A stretch of DNA of 64,000 nucleotides from assembly GCA_015680685.1 (NCBI GenBank), contig MNCI01026530.1, positions 71,075 to 135,074 of the forward strand, written 5' to 3'. The DNA is from Gnetum montanum. Lineage: Eukaryota; Streptophyta; Gnetopsida; Gnetales; Gnetaceae. The notes under the pieces were generated by a model. That model was not told the origin of the DNA. It made no database searches and saw nothing but the letters and a program-made list of their open reading frames with translations. Made by a program: the position numbers and the translations under genes. Of this stretch, positions 23,511 through 34,100 are shown piece after piece (within the stretch, counting starts at the first letter, position 1; every line of letters starts with the position of its first letter).

Positions 23511-24420
23511 CTTCATGGAGGGATTAGTATAAATTCTGTGTTGGCATATCCTAGGATCTATTTCGGTTAATTCAGGATATGACCAAGTGAAGGCTTTTGA
23601 CCATTTTTTTATCACTTTTAGTAGTCTCTCTTTTTGTTGAGGAGCGAGTCTAGCGTTAATAATTACTGATTTTCCATTCTTGAGAAATGTGTATTCCATA
23701 CCAGTGGGCAATGGTTTTAACTCAAGGGGCTCTTGCTTAAACTTATCAGGGATTTCCAACTTCCCCCAGTTGATATTTTCAATGTCAAGACTTGGAAGTT
23801 GGCGATGGGCTTGCTCTAATGTGTCTACGCTATCGATGTAAGTGCAAGTCAAACCCTTAGTTGGTTCCATGCATATAGTTGAACTTCTTTCTTGATTAGT
23901 TATCAGCCATTGTCTTGTGGCTGCTGCATATAGGCATCTTTGTATATTAGTCACTTGTGCACACTGATTGCATGCAGCTAATGTTAAATGTTGTACAAAC
24001 CATGACTTTTGCACACAATTACACCCTATGTCATTGTATGTGATGCATGGAACTTTCTTCTTCTCAATCTTTCCAAACATATTTTCCTTTGATATTTCCA
24101 GGAAAGATCATAGATTCCTAGGCATGCATTAATTATACTTAGCCATGCTCTTCCCATTATGATTGGGAAGTCTCCCTTACCATTGTTCACTTGAATGACT
24201 AGGAAGTCAGCTGGATACGACCATCTACAAACAGTGGTGATAATGTCCTCCACTAGTCCTAATGGGATAGTGATGGACTGGTCAGCCAACTCTAAATGAA
24301 TGTTACTCTTTTTTAATGGAGGCAAGTTCCAGGCTTTGTACATTTCTTGAGAGATTAAGTTGACACTAGAACTTGAATCCAACAGAGTTTGCACAGTTTG
24401 TTCCCAATGATCTATAAATA
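23511..24420 (-). pseudogene. Protease and linker region of element G
   Basis: The aspartic protease active site appears as LLDSSSSVNLIS (canonical DS/TG; here Gly is Ser), followed by LADQSITIPLGLVEDI, ADFLVIQV and FPIIMGRAWL, typical of gypsy retropepsins. The linker that follows (24080-23487) is Cys-rich and has LEQAHRQLPSLDIEN and YPELTEIDP before the reverse transcriptase. The equivalent protease of D keeps DSG intact at about 33912. Confidence 0.78.
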
Positions 24421-27031
24421 TATAAGAGGACTCCCAAGATCAGAGAATTTCCTAGGAAGCTAGCCAGCTTTTATCCAATTGGTGGCAACATGAGTTAACA
24501 TGACCAGATACATTGAATGTGGCCTTTGGGTTGAAGGGAGTTCTGAAGTCTCGATTGGTGATGAGGCATTTAAAGAATTAGCCGCTTGTGACTGTAAGGA
24601 CTTGGTTGGATTGTTGGTTCTAAAGAAATGTCTCTTCTTTATGTGATTGTTTGGACCAATAGTAGGGTGAGAATTAACAACCCTTGTAGCGTTGCATTAC
24701 TACGGTTGGGCAAGGAGCTCACCTTGCATGGCTAGAGCAGGTGGTAATGGAGTTAAGGGTGAAAGAGATGCAGCTGGATGAGAAGGATGGTATGTTTGTG
24801 GAACATCACCCCTAGGAGAAGGAGTCCTATAATACTCATGTGTTTAGTAGTGAGGTTGAGGGGTGATGTAACTAGTGGAGTCACGTGGAGATTTTGACTG
24901 CTGCATGTAATATCCAGATGGGTCAGGTTGATAGTAAGGATATTGTTTCTGTGGTGATGGCATTCCCCATGATTGTGGATGCTGCCACTGTTGATACTGC
25001 TCAGTTGGTTGTGGTGGAGTTCCACTTGGATAATATGTTAAGGGTTAGTGGAATTGTCGTGGGTTACCTTGGGAATAAGGTAACCTTCAGGGTGTTTGTC
25101 TTCTATTCAATAGTGGATTGAGTGCATACACTCCAAACTCCTACAGATGTGAGATCATAGGGAACACCCCTTAGGATGGTCATATTGGCATATCTTGCAT
25201 CCACTATCATTGTCTATATCTGAATCCACAACCTTGTCGATGATGGCAACTTTGCCCTTACCCTTGTTACATGCATATTCTTCTTCTCTCTTTTTTCTCT
25301 TTTCTCGTTCACTACCTTACTTTCTAGACTCCTCTACTATTTTGAGAATAGTTTGAAATCTATTATCTAGGGAGTCCCACATTTGGTCTACCTTTGCCGA
25401 TACTTCTGATGCCAACTTTTGAATAGGCAATGTTTTCCTATTCACCATCTCTTTGAGTGGTGACTCTTCTTCATCCTTACAAATCTTACTCCCTTCTTTC
25501 TAAGGGAAGGATCTCTGTTATATTCCTCCGTAGTCTCTCTTTTCTTTAGCTCACCTTCCTCTTTAGCAACTTACTCCAATAATCTTTGTACTTGATGGGT
25601 CCTAAGCTCATATAGCCTTTCTTAGGCATACGTGCCAAGGGTTCTTTGCATTTCATGCCTAAGCCCATCTACGAGATGGCATAGTTGATCCCTCTGCGAA
25701 TAACCATTGCTAGAACAACAATGTAACAATGCATAATATTGGCCCATGGCAGCATCCAAGGGTTCATGCCCTCCTTGTTTCCATCCTTGGATTTGCTTTT
25801 GCAGGTTGGACACTCGGGAGTACGTTTGGTACTTATCGTTGAACAATTCTAACATAGTACTCCACCTATGAATGGATTCTGGTTCTAAGGACCAGTACTA
25901 GCTCTCCGCTTCTTTGACTAGTGTCTGTGGGAACAGCTTTATTTTTTTCCATTCATTTTTTATGTTTTGTAAGGCACATGCATCATAGAATTATTGTAGA
26001 TGATTTTGAGGATCAGCGTTGTATCCCCCTTCAAATTTTGGGATGTTGTTCATGTCTAACCACTTGATCCTACTATCTTTTTGGTGCCTTGTTGGGATTC
26101 TAACAACCTCAGTTATGTCTAGCATAGTTCAAGTAGCAAGTAGGGATTCATCAAGATCATCGCTTCTGTGGTGTCTATGATGCCTATGTTGTTTCCTACT
26201 CTCCCTTCTTCCGTGCTATGATTCTCTAGAATGCCCTTGTCCCCTTTCTCGACTATTTCATCTGTGACCTTCATTCTGCTTACTATTATCCTCAAGGTCT
26301 TTTCCCTTATGACTGCATCCAGATCTTGAAGGAGAGGATGAAGGAGATGATGAAGGTGAAGAAGAAGGAGGACCATCACCATGACGGTGCTTGCTATCTT
26401 CTCTTTAATGGTCGTGACCTTGCTCACGGTTATGATCAGCATGTTCTTTATCATGCGTGTGTGTTCCTTTTTCGGACCCTTTGTGTCCATTCATATCAGA
26501 ACTTGGGTTATGGATGGTTGAATGAAGGTTCTGATACACAACCCCTTGACCAAAGTCAACAAGAGGAACATCGTTTCGTGGGAAACCTCTTGAGGTAGGT
26601 TCACCACTCTCATTTTCACTTATGACATGTAGGACATTTCGAGACAACTTCCCCTTCATGAATTCATGACGTCTCTCCTGTTATAAGTCCCTTTGACGTT
26701 GTGCCTCCATGGGTCAGTACTCTCTCGAGTCATGATCATGCACAACGTACTTTGCCTGTAAGTGCTGCATGCCAATTTGTGTGAGATCACGAAGAAGCAT
26801 GCCCGAGACTGAGCAATCAGGAGGTAACACTATCTTACCTTCTAAATCTCGCCAATGCAGTTGTTCATCCTAATGGAGGATAAAGGTAAAGTTTGGTACA
26901 TATTCATCAGGATGAACATATACCACACGAAACTGTTGAGGGATTGGTGGATTATCATGTGTACTATGCCTCTGATTGTTCCCTATATCAGACCTAGGTA
27001 GTGAAACACTTTTGTATGAAGAGGGAGACAT
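24421..27031 (-). pseudogene. gag of element G
   Basis: Begins with ATG at 27031 (MSPSSYKSVSLPRSDIG), continues with an IPQQFRVVYVHPDEYVPNF segment also found in D, then a region rich in Arg/His/Ser. The capsid domain (26100-25550) has MLELFNDKYQTYSRVSNLQKQIQGWKQG and HEPLDAAMGQYYALL. A zinc-knuckle-like CKICQYDHPKGC lies near 25160-25200, followed by the Pro/Gln/Tyr-rich part (25025-24700). Stops and shifts occur throughout. The N-terminus differs from that of E and F, while capsid and knuckle are clearly related. Confidence 0.78.
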
Positions 27032-27158
27032 GATTGTCTATTTAGTGTGCAATGTATTATATACTATTGTTATTTTTTTCCCTGTAACCAACCCTAAGGG
27101 TTCGTTCCAATGATGAGAAAGATTTCCTAAGTTCTAATTAGCGCACAATCAACAAAGT

Positions 27159-27176
27159 CCCCAACAATAGCTCCAA
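27159..27176 (-). promoter_or_regulatory. Primer binding site of element G
   Basis: Minus strand TTGGAGCTATTGTTGGGG directly after the 5' LTR. It aligns with the sites of D, E and F and with the tRNA-Asp-type site of Athila/Tat elements, with several changes. Confidence 0.6.
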
Positions 27177-28006
27177 TGATGAGCAACAAGATATCCCTAT
27201 GCTCAACCATACCAATATGAACATCCACGCACAATTCGATTGAATTCCAAGGACTAAGTGCTTATGCACTTTTGTGGAATAAGGATGGGTTAGTCAATCG
27301 TTGTCTTCCCAAGCTTACTTGTATAGCACGATTGTATGGTTAAGTAAACTTGAGGTATAAGATTTTTATATATCTTTATGTTTTATGGCCTGTACTACAA
27401 ATGGAGGAGAGAGATAACCAGGTAACTAATTTAATTTAATTACTCAACTATGCTTTAACTAGTCCTAACACCAACATCTGTTCTCACTTGTTGTACACAT
27501 CTTGAACCAGTGCAACACTGCTAGGATTACCAAACGCTAATCGTTACTGGGTTACCAAGCATTACACACATGCTTGAAGTAATCATACTAAGTGTGTTTA
27601 CTTATGAAGTTATAGGGTGAGAGAGAGAACATTAATTAACTAAGGAAAGCATTAAATAACTGCAATTAACATTAATTAATCTATTCTGGATGCTGCAAGG
27701 TTTATCACAAAGTTCATCTTTATTGCTGTGCACAAGGTGTGCTTAGGTACACAATGCTCGAATGAGGCTCCATTCGCTTTATGACTCCTACTACAGGCAC
27801 ACAAAAATAATTCTAACTCTGAGAGGGAGAAAAGGTAAGAGTTTGGGTAAAGGGCTAAGACTAATTAACAAACTACTCAACTAAAACTATTCTCAAACCA
27901 AGTGTGCCCACCTTTTATTTATAGGTGACAAGATAGGCCTCAATATCGGATGCTCGATATCGCTAGGAAGGCTCCGATATCGCGTACCTGATATTGCGGC
28001 TCAACA
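27177..28006 (-). repeat. 5' LTR of element G
   Basis: TGATGAGCAACAAG to GCGGCTCAACA, 830 bases, paired with 18055-18913. GATATCGC-type motifs lie near 27940-27995. It is followed by ATTCC, the right target duplication, and then solo LTR H resumes. Confidence 0.9.
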
Positions 28007-28011
28007 ATTCC

Positions 28012-28471
28012 CAAGTGCCAAGCGTATGCTTGAAGTGGTCGTACTTATGTGCTTAATTAATCAATATTTAATCTAGTTTAATTTATTATTTAATTACTTA
28101 AAGAATTAAAAGAAATTACACAAAACATTGAATGCATAAATAAATAATTAATCTATTTTCAAGTGTTGCAAGGTTTATCAGAAATCTCATCTTTATTGCC
28201 ACACACACTATTGTGCTCAAGTACAAGAATGCTTGAATAAAGATTCATTTACTGTTTGACTCCTACTACGAGCACTTAGAAAAATATTCTAACTTTCAAA
28301 TGATAAAAATGTAAGAGCTTTGCTACAACTATGACAAGATATGTCATAAACACAGTGGGTGAGCGCATATTTATAGGCAAAAACAAACATTATGTTGACG
28401 GGACCACGTTAATGCATTAAATCATGTGTTGATGGGGCCTAGTGGATGGGCAACCAATTTACAATTCATCA
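28012..28471 (-). repeat. Solo LTR H, segment 3
   Basis: Last 460 bases of solo LTR H, ending ACAATTCATCA and followed by ATAAT (28472-28476), the right target duplication matching 841-845. The corresponding piece in copy 2 is H' (to 43207). It lies about 1 kb upstream of the start of receptor gene copy 1, so any LTR promoter activity would have pointed away from the gene. Confidence 0.87.
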
Positions 28472-29462
28472 ATAATATTAAAGATTTTCAAATTTTAGTT
28501 TTTATCTTCCACTATAAATATTTCTTTTTTTCTTTTTGGTTATGGCTTTATTGTATTTTCTTTTCACTTTCTTATTGCTACATTAGTTCATTTAATTTTC
28601 AATTTCTTGCCATGACCAATCATTTGTTCCAAGTTCGATACCCAACATAATGCTCTCCAACTTAAAACCAAGAAAAAGGGGGTTACAAGGAAGAAATTTG
28701 CATAATAAGAAAATGCCCGTGTATGCTTTTTAAAAACCTTCCGCCCCGAGAGGAAGAAGCATGAACATTATCTAAACAATTGAAACGTGAGAACTTAATT
28801 ATAATGGAAAAGCATCCACTCCTTTTTTGTGAGTAAGCCTTCAAATTATAGTACCCCCACGGCACGTAATGTTTACACTTTCAAAAACGTGCAAGCTTAC
28901 CCGTTGGGATAACGCGGAGAGAGAACTTGGAGGAGCGCTGTCTCTACACCGTTACGTCATTTGAGTTTTCTAGGAAGCAAACTTGATTTTCGTCACAGCT
29001 GCAGCCTACACAATTCGGAAGTTTGGCTTTGACGATTTTTTGTACCTTAACGGGGAGAACGTGTGGCGTGAAGCTCAGCAGCGCCTATATATTAGTTACA
29101 CACGAGAAAATTTAAGGGTGGAAAGAGGACGGAAGCTTCTCCGCACTCTCAACGACTTCTTGAGCGGCCCGCCGTGTGGGGTCGGGAATCAGGGTCTTGC
29201 AATAGACGTTTACAAAGTCGCATGAACCTTATTACTGCGATTGAGGAGTTGGAACCAATCTTTGTCGCCAAAATTTTTCACGCTGCAGCTCTTCTGCGTG
29301 TTGACTGGGTCCGCAGCTGCCGTGGCTTCATCTTCAACCTGCCTGTGTTAACTATCATGTATTTTCATTTGCATCCTTCCCGTTTGTTTGTTGTGTAATT
29401 CGTTGCATATCTCTGCAAGTATTGTTTCATGTTTGTTTAGTTTCATTCTTTCAAGCGCTTCA
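28472..29462 (+). promoter_or_regulatory. Upstream region and 5' leader of receptor gene copy 1
   Basis: Host sequence nearly identical to 43208-44187. A TATA-like CTATATATTA lies at 29095-29104, about 360 bases before the chosen ATG, so a long leader is likely. A small upstream frame (29174-29398, with a second Met at 29222) falls in this leader and is present in both copies, but it carries amino-acid changes between them and may be incidental. Confidence 0.55.
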
Positions 29463-30563
29463 ATGCCGCGGCTAGTTTTCCTGCAACGCCTGCCTCAGCT
29501 TCTTGTGCTGGTGCTCATTCCTCTCTTGGTAGAGTTTTCTTCAATAGCTTCTGGTGTTTCTTATTGCCCAAGTGAGGAGATGCAGTGTGGAAATATGAAT
29601 TTAAGCTACCCTTTCGGAGTAGTACCAGGTTGTGGAGATCCTGATTTCCAAGTTCATGGTTGCGACAGCTCAGATCCTTATATTGTTATCAACCATAAAA
29701 ATTTCTATATCCGAAATGTAAGCAGTAGATCCCATTCAAACACTGTGCAAATGGAGTTAGGCATACCAGATTGTTTCGACTTCTCGGTACTTGAACTTTC
29801 CTTCCTGAAACTCGATTACGAATCAGAGGTGTATTTTTACAATACTACGACGCATTCAGCTGTTGCCAATGCGTATGATATCTTCATTATAAATTGTTCG
29901 GCCGGGTGCACCGGGTCGGCTTTATGTGGTGGCTCTTGGTGCCTTAGCTTCAACTTACCTTCCGACCATCCAAATTGTAGCCTTATTAATGCAAGCGTAT
30001 CATGGAACGCCACAGATTTGGATCCAGAAATCGGACGAAATGATATACTGTATAGGGAGGGATTTGTGACTGAAGCAGTCGTTGATGAAGCAAGATATTG
30101 GAAGTGTTCTGAATGTTGGAATAAGAGCAAGATATGTGGTTACAAAAAAGCATCAGATTTTAGTGTCCAGTGCTTCCCAGGTAGAGATTTTTCTGAACGG
30201 AAAATATAATGTTCCGTGAAATTTTTTTCAATGAAACATATTTTGTTGAATCATAAATACCATTTCTTTTTACACCAGGTTAGCGTTCACTAATTCTTGT
30301 GGCATATGTGATTGCATGCAGTTTCCAAGCACAAGACGAACAGGGGATTGATAATAGGTAAGTTTTGTTTGGAATCTGCTACAGTCGCAGTTTTTAGGCT
30401 GCTTTCCCATCATAATTCACACTTGCACAGGTCATTTATTTCAATACTCACAGCTAAACACAGGAAATGGAAATGGAAACTTGCAGGGGTATCGGTGGCG
30501 GTGGGCGTCTTCGTGTTGTTAGCCACGGTTGTTACGAATACGAGCGTTACATGCATGATCTAG
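29463..30563 (+). pseudogene. LRK10-like/WAK-like receptor gene copy 1, kinase exon lost
   Basis: Three exons can be read: 29463-30180, 30322-30357 and 30487 to the stop at 30561-30563; both introns have GT..AG borders and phase 1, as in copy 2. The product would have a signal peptide (MPRLVFLQRL then a Leu-rich core), a Cys-rich GUB_WAK_bind ectodomain (CGNMNLSYPFGV), a WAK_assoc-like Cys cluster (CSECWNKSKICGY) and the start of a transmembrane helix (VSVAVGVFVLLATVV). After 30532 the sequence changes to the LTR of element D and stops ten codons later, so the whole kinase is missing. The ectodomain frame is intact, so a kinase-less receptor could be made, but loss of function is the default reading. 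The in-frame upstream Met at 29388 is an alternative start. Confidence 0.85.
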
Positions 30564-31257
30564 TCAAACTCCAAGGACTAAGTGCTTATTTGCCTTATGA
30601 AACACTCAAAGTTGATCAATTGTTGTCTTCTCAGACTTACTTGTATTGTCACGGTTGTATGGTTAAGTCTGAGGTATATGATTTGTATGTCTTTTCTCTT
30701 TTAACGCCTATGCTAAGAGGTGAAGGGTGAAGAGACTAAATAACTAACTTTCACAAACTAAGTTCTAATTGTCTTAGCATCAGTATCCATTCCCACTTAC
30801 TGTACACACCCTAAACTAGTGCAACACTATTTGGATTACCAAACTCTATTCATTACTGGGTTACCAAGCGTAGCACATGTGCTCGAAGCGGTCGTACTAA
30901 ATGCACTTAACTAGGAGTTGAGGGTTAAGAGAGATTAATTAACTAAGAAATAAATTAAACATTTAACATTAATTAATTCCTATTTATCTTAGTCCATGCA
31001 CTGTAAGATTTATCAGAAAGTTCGTCTTTATTTCTGTACACAAATGTGTGCTCAGGTACAATTTGCTCGAATAAAGATCCGTTCACTTTGAGACTCCTAC
31101 TGCGAGCACATGGAAATTATTCTATCTCTGGAATGGTAAAACTGCCAGAGTTTTACTAAGGTTCTAGATCTATATGGAGAAACAAGGGATAGCTACCTCT
31201 TATTTATAGACAAGGCGATGGGCTGCGATATCACGTACACGGTATTGCGTCCCATCA
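30536..31257 (-). repeat. 3' LTR of element D, truncated
   Basis: Matches 36765-37530 of the partner LTR (GAATACGAGCGTTACA onward) and ends GCGTCCCATCA. The outer 36 bases are gone; the break lies at 30533-30535 in receptor exon 3. It contains one GATATC and one GGTATTG near the right end. The following bases 31258-31270 read AGTCATAGGGGTA on the minus strand, the PPT. Confidence 0.88.
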
Positions 31258-33130
31258 TACCCCTATGACTAAATGAAAATTCATCCCCGAGTTCTTTACA
31301 AAATATTGGGAAGGTATGGGATTATTGACTTGAATAGAACTAATGGTGAATAAGGTGACATGTGAACAGATCATCATTACAATACATGGAAAAACTTAGT
31401 GTTCATGACAACAAGAGTGAACACTATACATAATTGATATCCAGCCTTATTTGGTAGCTGAGAGAGAAAAAAGAAGAGAGAGAGAAAAGAAGAAGTCTAC
31501 TGCTGCCAACGCCAAGATTGCACCTTTCGTTGTCCATCCATAAGCACGCCATCAATCTTGTTCCTTTTGTAACTACTTCAGCACCAATCCATTTCAAGTG
31601 TTTCCTTCAAATCCAATCCATTGTTGTATGATTGCCATTTGCACACACAACATAGTCTGATATTAGCAAGGATAAATGAATCATAATGCAATTGATACCT
31701 TCCTTTGGTGTAAGGTCCATTGGCTGGGTTGTGATATGGTTGATACAAATCTAGAGATATAATACTAGTAACTACCTAAGGTGTAGGGGTTAAGTAACTA
31801 CCAGGACCCCCATGACTGAGAGCAAACCTCCGGTAGTGATAGAATGGAAAAAGATAAGGAATAAGAAGGATGAAGAAAAAGATACAACGACAACGTTGAT
31901 AAAATGGATGTTAAAGATGGAAATGAACAAAATAATTAGTGATTGCGGAAATGTTTAAGGGAAAGAAATTAGCGGATGCACCAAATAAGAATGTCAATGG
32001 GTCCTCCCCAAAGTAGGCTCATGCCCTTAATGCCCTGACAATCCCACATTCAAAGAGTCTGTCAGCTCTAGAAATGTCATTTGGAAGTAAGAGTTAAAAT
32101 CTTAACCACAAGAGTTTACCAAAAAGAAAACAATGCATCCACCAAAATATGGACTACTGATACAACCAGCAATGAGGTGATAAATGGGGAAAGAAGGATG
32201 AAAAGAAGAGAATGGAATGGAATCTCAAGAATAAGGTGATGTACAACCCCTTGTGTGTTAATGGTTAATGTGACTTAGTAGATCCCATTCCAAATCCAAC
32301 CTCAAAAAAACCACATTCAGTGACTTCGCATTAATACATTCGACCCATCCATCCACTTGAAGTAACAAGAATGCCTTCACCAAAGAGCCACCACCATTTC
32401 GACGAAATGAAGGAGGAGAGAGTAGGAAGCGAGAAGGGCCTTAGTTAGAGGGAACATGCTTATTTTAGTTCCATAACTAATGCTTGTAGCCTAAATGATT
32501 ATTTCATCTAAGGGGTGTGCTTTGAATTCTCACTATTTTTTGTGTTTTTGCATGAGAACCAAACCATGCAAAGGCTTATTATTTTTATTTGCTCAGCTTC
32601 CTGATAATGTGGCAATGTCGAAATAGTAAGAAAACTCAAGAAGAAAACATCCAAGTACCCAAGAGAATGGCCAGCACAAGTGCATCAAATCCCCTTGAAG
32701 TCACATCCTTTTCAATCCTTGAGCCCTTCCTTAGTTTGAGAAATACCCAGTCATTGATTTGTTGATAGTTCTTATTATTGGGAAAGGGACTGTACAATTC
32801 CAAATCAAGAGAGACCATAGAAATTTATGGATGCATGGGTGATGTGGAATCATTGCCTATTATATCAAAAGAACCATACCTTAGTATCAACATCATAACT
32901 TAAAGGTAAAAACCAAACATTAGCAATCAATGGAATACAATTCATACCATCTTCGGAGCACTTATTAAGTGACGAATCAAACAAAGTAATCAAACACACA
33001 CAAAAAAATGAAAAAGTATAAATGATGTTGTAAAACAAAAACAAAAAAAGTTAAAGAAATTTATAAAACAAAAAATGTGTAAAAAAAACTTAAAAAGAAC
33101 TGAGGGCCTCAAATGATTAGCATAGGTGGC
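31258..33130 (-). other. 3' spacer of element D
   Basis: Non-coding, homologous to 18914-20800 of G and 61098-63070 of J. A PPT-like AGTCATGGGGGTC lies on the minus strand at 31805-31817. An AG-rich tract lies at 31465-31495. No gene is seen. Like G it has no ORF2 and no internal promoter-like block. Confidence 0.6.
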
Positions 33131-34100
33131 CATCTCCCCCATGACTGAATTGGAAGGGAGAGATCTGAAATAGTGAGCGAGATCATCCTCTCTCAAATGT
33201 GCTATGTGCATAGATTTTTCTAGGTTCATAATAAGGACTGGTTGGTTGCACATAGACTAGTATTCTCCTATTAGAGTACTCATTTGGATTTTCTAAGAGT
33301 TTCCAACTTCCCTTGATTGATGGTTTCAGATTAAGGGTTGGAAGTTGGTGACACTCTTGCTCTAGTGCATCTATGCTTTCTTCATGGGCACAAGTTGATC
33401 CCCCAGTTAGTTCCATGCATATGGTGGGTTGATCTCTTGATTAGCTGTCAACCACTAGGTGTTCTCTTGTTGTTTGGTTTCTACATACAGGCACTTTTGT
33501 ATGTTAACTTCCTGGGCACACCGATTGCATGCAGGAGATGTTGAATGCTCCTATACACTATCACCCACTGTATCACTATATGTGATGCATGGAACCTTCT
33601 TCTTCTCATTCTTTCCATAAGTATTTTCCTTAGATATTTCCAAGGAAAGATCGTGGATTCCTGGGTATGCGTTCATGGTACTCAGCCATGCCCTTCCCAT
33701 TATTATTGAAAAGTCCCCCTATCATTGTTGACTTGTATCACTAGGAAATCAGCTGGGTATGACTAACCACACACAGTGGTAACAATGTCCTCCACCAATC
33801 CCAAGGGAATAATGATGGAATGGTTAGCCATCTCTAAGAGAATATTGCTCTCCTTTAGTGGAGGCAAGTTCTAGGCTTTCTACATTTCTTGCGATATCAA
33901 GTTGACTCCGGAACCTGAGTCAAGAAGAGCTTTACATGGTTCATTCCCAGTGACTTGGAGATAGATTAGGGGGCTTTCAAGATCATAGATTTTTCTGGGA
34001 AGGTGGCCTACCTTAATCCAGTTAGTGATGGTATGTGTTAACATAACCGTATGCATTAAGCTCTGTTGTTGGTTTGAAGGGAGCTCCAAAGCCTTATTTG
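33131..34100 (-). pseudogene. Protease region of element D with internal pol deletion
   Basis: The minus-strand frame 34089-33880 ends with CKALLDSGSGVNLISQEM, an intact retropepsin DSG site. The frame 33416-33183 starts in the protease-RT linker (ALEQECHQLPTLNL, matching LEQAHRQLPSLDI of G) and after about residue 50 switches to RRILVYVQPT, matching the integrase tail LLVNVQQTKP of G. The deletion junction is therefore near 33265 and removes about 2.3-2.5 kb of pol. A PPT-like AGTCATGGGGGAG follows at 33146-33134. Confidence 0.75.

Larger units (their letters stand above)
18055..28006 (-). mobile_element. Element G, gypsy-type LTR retrotransposon with pol
   Basis: Near-complete 9952-base element on the - strand: 5' LTR 27177-28006, primer site 27159-27176, gag from 27031, protease about 24400-24026, reverse transcriptase about 23500-22800, RNase H about 22790-22300, integrase about 22050-20950, 3' spacer, PPT 18926-18914, 3' LTR 18055-18913. 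The flanking duplication is ATTAC (18050-18054) and ATTCC (28007-28011), one base changed. The FMDxFS form of the reverse transcriptase motif and the primer site suggest the Athila/Tat side of plant Ty3/gypsy. It is the only element here with pol and could have served E and F in trans. Stops throughout make it inactive. Confidence 0.9.

Noticed and set aside
29174-29398. Upstream frame in the receptor leader, present in both copies.
   Set aside because: Conservation is no higher than in the flanking leader, and amino-acid changes occur between copies, so the recent duplication explains it. Kept only as a note in the leader entry.
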